Source: Uloborus plumipes
Lineage: Eukaryota > Arthropoda > Arachnida > Araneae > Uloboridae
NCBI GenBank assembly: GCA_038373865.1
Contig: JAXGGA010003010.1
Coordinates: 46,382 to 110,381, forward strand
Reading direction: 5' to 3'
DNA: 64,000 nucleotides
The notes under the pieces are model-generated. The model searched no databases. It saw only the letters and a program-made list of their open reading frames with translations, and was not told the origin of the DNA. Position 1 is the stretch's first letter. The number at the start of each line of letters is the position of its first letter. Positions 59,570 through 64,000 of this stretch are shown in pieces. The translations under genes and the position numbers were made by a program.

Positions 59570-60940
59570 CAACAGTTCTAAAAATAATCACTCTAATCAA
59601 GTCTTATTTATTCATACTAGCATCGTATGCGATAGAAATTCGACCAGCAGTCTAATGCTTTCTTTTTGCTTTTCAATCTGATCCTTTAACGTTCTTTTTG
59701 GAGGCATAGACCAATCCTATTCTGTTTATTGTTAGGTAAAAATGTTTTTTTTTTTTTTTTCAAAAACTTGACCATAACAAGATCCAAAATTATCGCTAAC
59801 AAGCAAAAATATCACATATCTTCGGTATTCTTGTACTACAAATCCTTTTCTTTGAACTAGGAACTTTAGGAAATTGGACATTTTGTAGTGTCCAATTTTT
59901 TAAAGTGTCTTGTACACAGTAGGAAGGAAGTTTTGCATTAGCAGAAAAATTCCTTCCTAATTTTAATACCCTTAAGCAATTTGGATTGGTTAGTTTTTCT
60001 GTGAAATTTGTGTGAGTACGAGAGAATAAGATAGGGCAATAGAAAAAAAAAATCCTTTTACGCATCCCCATCGAGCTGGACATCATTAGTTAGAAGTTTG
60101 GTTCAAAAAGGTTTAGAAATAACAAAAATGTTTATTTCTCAAATGTCATGTAAAATATTTTTTTTTATTACTAAAAATATATGAACACCAAATTGGTCTG
60201 TATTACGTTTTTTATATGAAGAATAAATTTGTTTCTCCAAACAAATTTTTTTGTAAATCCCATTTTTCATTTCAATTCATATTGTAAAAAACTATATTGT
60301 ACATAAGTATTTCTATTTAATGCAATTTAAAGTTTAAGCATTCTATCAGTTACAATTATTCAAAAATCTTCGGTCCCAGTTTTTTTGTTAATAACGCCAT
60401 CTATAAACCATAAATATAAGTTTATATTAACGAAATATAATAATTAGAAACGTCAGAATTCTTTTACAATAACTACCCCATAGGTTGTGCCTCTCCATCA
60501 AAAATATTACAACGAATAATCTATAAAAAAATATAGTCAACGAGTGAATAGTCGAATAATTTAGTTTAATTTATATGAAATAAATATTGTAATGTGACTT
60601 TATGCAAAAACTGAATTTTTATAGCATTTGCGGTTATTTTCTCTTTTGTATACTTTAATTTAAAAATATTTTCTTGGTCTGTTCAAAGAAATATTTGCTT
60701 TTTATCAATATGCTTTTATCAGTTTCACATGTGGGTTTGTTTGTATGTATTTAATTCTGAATAAAAGATAAAATTCACGCTCTTTACAAATATAAAAGTA
60801 ATATATTTAATACTATTATTAATACTAAAGGGTCAACTATATTACATGGTGATGTTAATAAGAGTTTCAGTTGTTTGCATGTAACTCTGAATAAAAGATA
60901 AAATTCACGTTTTTTGCAAATATAAAAGTAATATCTTTAA
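59570..60940. other. no gene seen; short direct repeat
   Basis: AT-rich. A block CTGAATAAAAGATAAAATTC ending ATATAAAAGTAATAT is repeated at about 60757-60802 and 60888-60933, a 131-bp period. Nothing else recognisable. Confidence 0.5.
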
Positions 60941-61777
60941 TCTACTTATATTAAAAACTGAGTATCTTTCTTTCTTTCTAACTATCTTTCTTTCTATGTC
61001 ACGCTTCTTTCTCCTGAACGCCAATGAACTGAAAGTCGAACCAGGTACCGATAGATAGGTAATTTTTCAGGCTTCATTAGTTTCAATTTATCTAATTATA
61101 CGATTTTAATTAGCGAAGATTTAGTAACAAGTAGTTAATTATTAGATCATTAATAAGTAGTCAAATTTAAAGCGATTAAGCCTAATAAATGATTAAATAT
61201 GAAATCCATTCTTGCGAAACGTGGTTGCTATGAAACAGTAATAACAATGATAATGAGAATTTTGAATGAAGGCTTAACTAAATCAAACATGAAACTAATT
61301 AGCGGGTCACGTACGTAATATTTTTATCGCTAGCTACTTGTAATATTTTTATCGCTAGCTTATATTTTGAAACATTCATTTGTTGAAAAGCCATCTACTT
61401 ATATTAAAAACTGAATATCTATGTCTGCTTTTTTCCTTTGAGCGAGCTGAACTTACTGAAACTTTCCTCACCATCTTGAAGGCGTGAAGCATCTCAATAA
61501 TTCGAATGATTTTTTTTATATAGGAAAAAAGTAAAGGCGTGAAGCGCCTGTAAGCGAGTCGCCTTGGCGGGGAGTAGTTTCTTTAAATTTTTTTCTCACT
61601 ACTTTCAGGGCACGAAGTGCCCGTGCAACTCCGGGCCACGTGCGTGGTACGTCTTGAAATCGAATGAACATTAAATTGTATCAAATAATATAACTTCAGA
61701 ATGAGATAAAAGTTAGAGAGGGGGGACGTTATGCATCAAAATACCCAGGAAGCTAATCTAGCTGCCCTGGCAGCTAG
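60941..61777 (+). mobile_element. two-headed Helitron, copy 2
   Basis: Starts TCTACTTATATTAAAAACTG after A, with a second identical-type start at 61394 after A, and one 3' end CTAGCTGCCCTGGCAGCTAG at 61758-61777 followed by T. It aligns throughout with 41480-42302, with small indels such as an extra TAATATTTTTATCGCTAGC segment near 61344. Non-coding. Confidence 0.83.
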
Positions 61778-62240
61778 TATTATTATTAATATTAAAGACA
61801 AAACTACATTACATGTTAATGTATCATAAGTGCACGTAGATTTAACGGATATTTGATAGTTTCGAAAATCAAAGGGAAATCAGTTATAGAGTATCATCAA
61901 AAATAGAGTTTGATTAACTCTAAAAGCCTTTTTTTTTTTTTTTGAACTATAATTGATTATTATTTTGAACAAACAAAGATTCACTGATCGCTGATTTAGT
62001 AACCATAGCTTTTTTTAACGCAATAAGCAAAATCGCAGAATATTTCCACTGTACGCGAGTTAAAGCTGTAGCATCACTGGGGTAGAGGAAAGACGAAAGG
62101 AAGCTAATCTTAGGGTGACACCCATCTGAAAATGAAACCTGAAGTATATTTGAGAATTAAAAAGCATAAGTATTTTAACTCTGAAAAGTTCTTCCAATAT
62201 ATCTAAAATTATATCTTAACACTCACATTTTAGGTTAAAA
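61778..62240. other. no gene seen between Helitrons
   Basis: AT-rich spacer with a T17 run near 61930-61943. Confidence 0.4.
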
Positions 62241-62279
62241 CTAGCTGCGTAGCCCGGCGTTGCACGGGCTGTAATGTAG

Positions 62280-62495
62280 TGAAGGCAGTTTGAGAAAACT
62301 ACTCGCCACCAAGGCGGCTCGCCTTTAAAGAAATGAGGAAAGTTTAAACAGTTTACTCGCCGTCAAGGCGGCTCGCCTTTACAGTAGCGAGGAAAGTTTC
62401 AATTCACTACTCGCCGCCGAGGCGGCTCGCCTTTAAAGTACCAAGGAAAAGTTTAATAAACTACTCCCCGCTAAAGCGGCTCGCTAAAAAGCTTT
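62280..62495. repeat. about 61-bp tandem repeat, 4 units
   Basis: ACTACTCGCCNCCAAGGCGG followed by CTCGCCTTTAAAG recurs near 62298, 62358, 62409 and 62461. Each has a CGCC...GGCG palindrome, GC-rich against the AT-rich surroundings. Confidence 0.85.
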
Positions 62496-63295
62496 CCTGC
62501 ATCAAAGAATCAATCGAATTATTTGCACATGCTTCCTCAAAAATAAAGACGATGTCAAGTAGCGCATACTTAGCACTCTCCCTAAATTACAAATAAAATT
62601 CCTTTCCAAAAACAATTATTTCCAAACCGCTTTCTTCCGGTAAAATTAATTGCAAAATTCTAAACGAAAAAGTTCTTTTAATATTTGGATCGAAGCCAGA
62701 AAAAGTCCCTTCTAAAAACAGCAATTGCAATTTTATTTAAAAACACATTTTCAAAATGGTACCTGAGAAAAAATATGTCATTAATAATTAGAATAAAAAC
62801 AATTGTTAGAACTTTGTTATAAAACGTATTCAAAATGACAATGAAAAAAATAACACTCTTTCATTTTAAAAAGTTCAACTTAATTAACGTTTTAATTCAA
62901 AATCGCAACGGAAAGAAATAAATATCTTGGAATTTTAAATAGTTCAATAATTTAATTTACGTTTTAATTCAAAATGGCAACGGTAAGAAAAAATGTCTTG
63001 GAAGTTTAATCATTAATTAGGCTTAATCGCTTTAAATTTGACTACTTATTAATTAAACATTCGCTTTAAATTTGACTACTTATGGATCGCAGCCAGAAAA
63101 GTCCCTTCTAAAAACAGCAATTGCAATTTTATTTAAAAACACATTTTCAAAATGGTACCAGAGAAAAAATATGTCATTAATAATTAGAATAAAAACAATT
63201 GTTAGAATTTTGTTATAACACGTATTCAAAATGATAATGGAAAAAAATAACACTCTTTCATTTTAAAAAGTTCAAATTAATTAACGTTTTAATTT

Positions 63296-63465
63296 AGGGC
63301 CGAATTCAAGTGAAACACCATTGCAATCGCTTCGAGGCGTTTGCATATTGCAACCGCTACTGTAAGTCGAATTCAAGTGAATTCGTTTCACTTGAATCCA
63401 AATTTTGGAATTTGCGATTGCATTGGTGAGTTGCGATCGTCCGTGTTTCACTTGAATTCCTGCCT
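63296..63465. mobile_element. 170-bp MITE inserted in a duplicated Helitron segment
   Basis: Ends GGGCCGAATTCAAGTGAAAC and, read inward, AGGCAGGAATTCAAGTGAAA. TA lies on each side (63294-63295, 63466-63467). The sister segment near 62884-62905 lacks it, giving the empty site TTTTAATTCAAAATCGC. The core has a GAATTCAAGTGAATTC-type palindrome. Confidence 0.75.
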
Positions 63466-63834
63466 TAAAATCGCAACGGAAAGAAATAAATATCTTGGAA
63501 TTTTAAATCAATAATTTAATTAACGTTTTAATTCAAAATGGCAACGGTAAGAAAAAATGTCTTGGAAGTTAAATCATTTATTAGGCTTAATCGCTTTAAA
63601 TTTGACTACTTATTAATTGATATCTTCGCTAATTAAAATCGTATAATTATATAAATTGAAACTAATAAAGCCTGAAAAATTTCCTATCTATCGGTACCTG
63701 ATTCGGCTTTGAGTTCACTGGCGTTCAGGAGAAAGAAGCGTGACATAGATAGATAGAAAGATACTCAGTTTTTAATATAAGTAGATTTTCGTTATTTATT
63801 ACTCTCCTAAACCATTACACATCTCCATATATTA

Positions 63835-64000
63835 CTAGCTGCCAGGGCAGCTAGATTAGCTTCCTGCGGCATGTTGATGCATAAGTTCCCCCTCTCTAAC
63901 TTTTACCTCATTCTGAAGTTATATTATTTGATCGATTTCAGACATACCACGCACGTGGCCCGGCGTTGCACGGGCACTTCGTGCCCTGAAAGTAGTGAAA
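63835..64000 (-). mobile_element. Helitron 3' part, cut by the window edge
   Basis: CTAGCTGCCAGGGCAGCTAG at 63835-63854 after an A is the inverse of the 3' end of the two-headed family, and the match continues through CACGCACGTGGCCCGG and GGGCACTTCGTGCCC to the end. It is a third copy in reverse orientation; its 5' part lies outside. Confidence 0.85.

Larger units (their letters stand above)
62241..63785 (-). mobile_element. 1.5-kb non-autonomous Helitron
   Basis: On the minus strand it begins TCTACTTATATTAAAAACTG (RC of 63766-63785), preceded by A, and ends with hairpin AGCCCG...CGGGCT, ACGCAG and CTAG at 62241-62244, next to T on that strand. Near the 5' end it shares the two-headed family's GGTACC and CTCCTGAACGCCA blocks; the 3' end differs. 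It includes a 61-bp GC-rich array (62280-62495), a long internal duplication (62691-63055 with 63083-63618) and a small MITE inserted in one of the two duplicate copies (63296-63465). No Rep/helicase. Confidence 0.8.

Noticed and set aside
13581..64000. Autonomous Helitron with Rep/helicase
   Set aside because: No HUH or helicase motif appears in any frame of the Helitrons here; all are non-autonomous.

Overview
This is AT-rich eukaryotic nuclear DNA, almost certainly metazoan and most likely arthropod; an arachnid is only a guess from the repeat style. I find no host protein-coding gene, no rRNA and no convincing functional tRNA. Nearly everything recognisable is a DNA transposon, a Helitron, a MITE or foldback element, a tRNA-derived SINE or tRNA-like piece, or a tandem array grown inside one of these. 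The only long, family-recognisable open reading frame is one intact Tc1/mariner transposase.

Layout. 0-5 kb: an internally deleted piggyBac element (519-1897), a Helitron 3' end (2735), an apparently intact 1,218-bp Tc1/mariner with catalytic spacing DD36E (2807-4024), and a pogo/Tigger-like MITE (4543-5098). 5-13 kb: TTAA-flanked MITEs, one split by a 1-kb element with a 61-bp minisatellite and a tRNA-like core; a TA-flanked element with repeated subterminal motifs (8403-9674); a 295-bp tandem duplication; and a 1.37-kb near-perfect foldback (11632-12999). 13.5-16.8 kb: a 3.2-kb Helitron. 19.8-22 kb: a TIR element that has grown 57 exact-length 30-bp repeats. 23-26 kb: TTAA and Tigger-like elements with nested inverted repeats. 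28-30.9 kb: a 2.9-kb foldback, with a second copy in opposite orientation at 50.65-53.57 kb. 32-35 kb: an inverted dispersed repeat and a SINE with target-site duplications. 37-44 kb: a second and a third member of the CCCAAGTAGCA family, and Helitrons.

47-60 kb contains two hAT MITEs with perfect 8-bp target duplications and a four-level nest: a TA-flanked Tc1-like foldback (49140-56629), invaded by a minus-strand Helitron (50464-56403), itself invaded by the 2.9-kb foldback and by a GGGGAGAGTGG element. The other foldback arm gives the empty site, so the Helitron A^T insertion point can be read to the base. The right edge (60.9-64 kb) is a cluster of Helitron copies.

None of these parts forms a metabolic or defence operon. 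Their relation is parasitic: the DD36E transposase could mobilise its own 27-bp TIRs, while the MITEs and Helitrons lack proteins and would need enzymes encoded elsewhere. Superfamily names rest on termini, target duplications and motifs seen here; no database search was possible. Coordinates of degenerate repeats are approximate.
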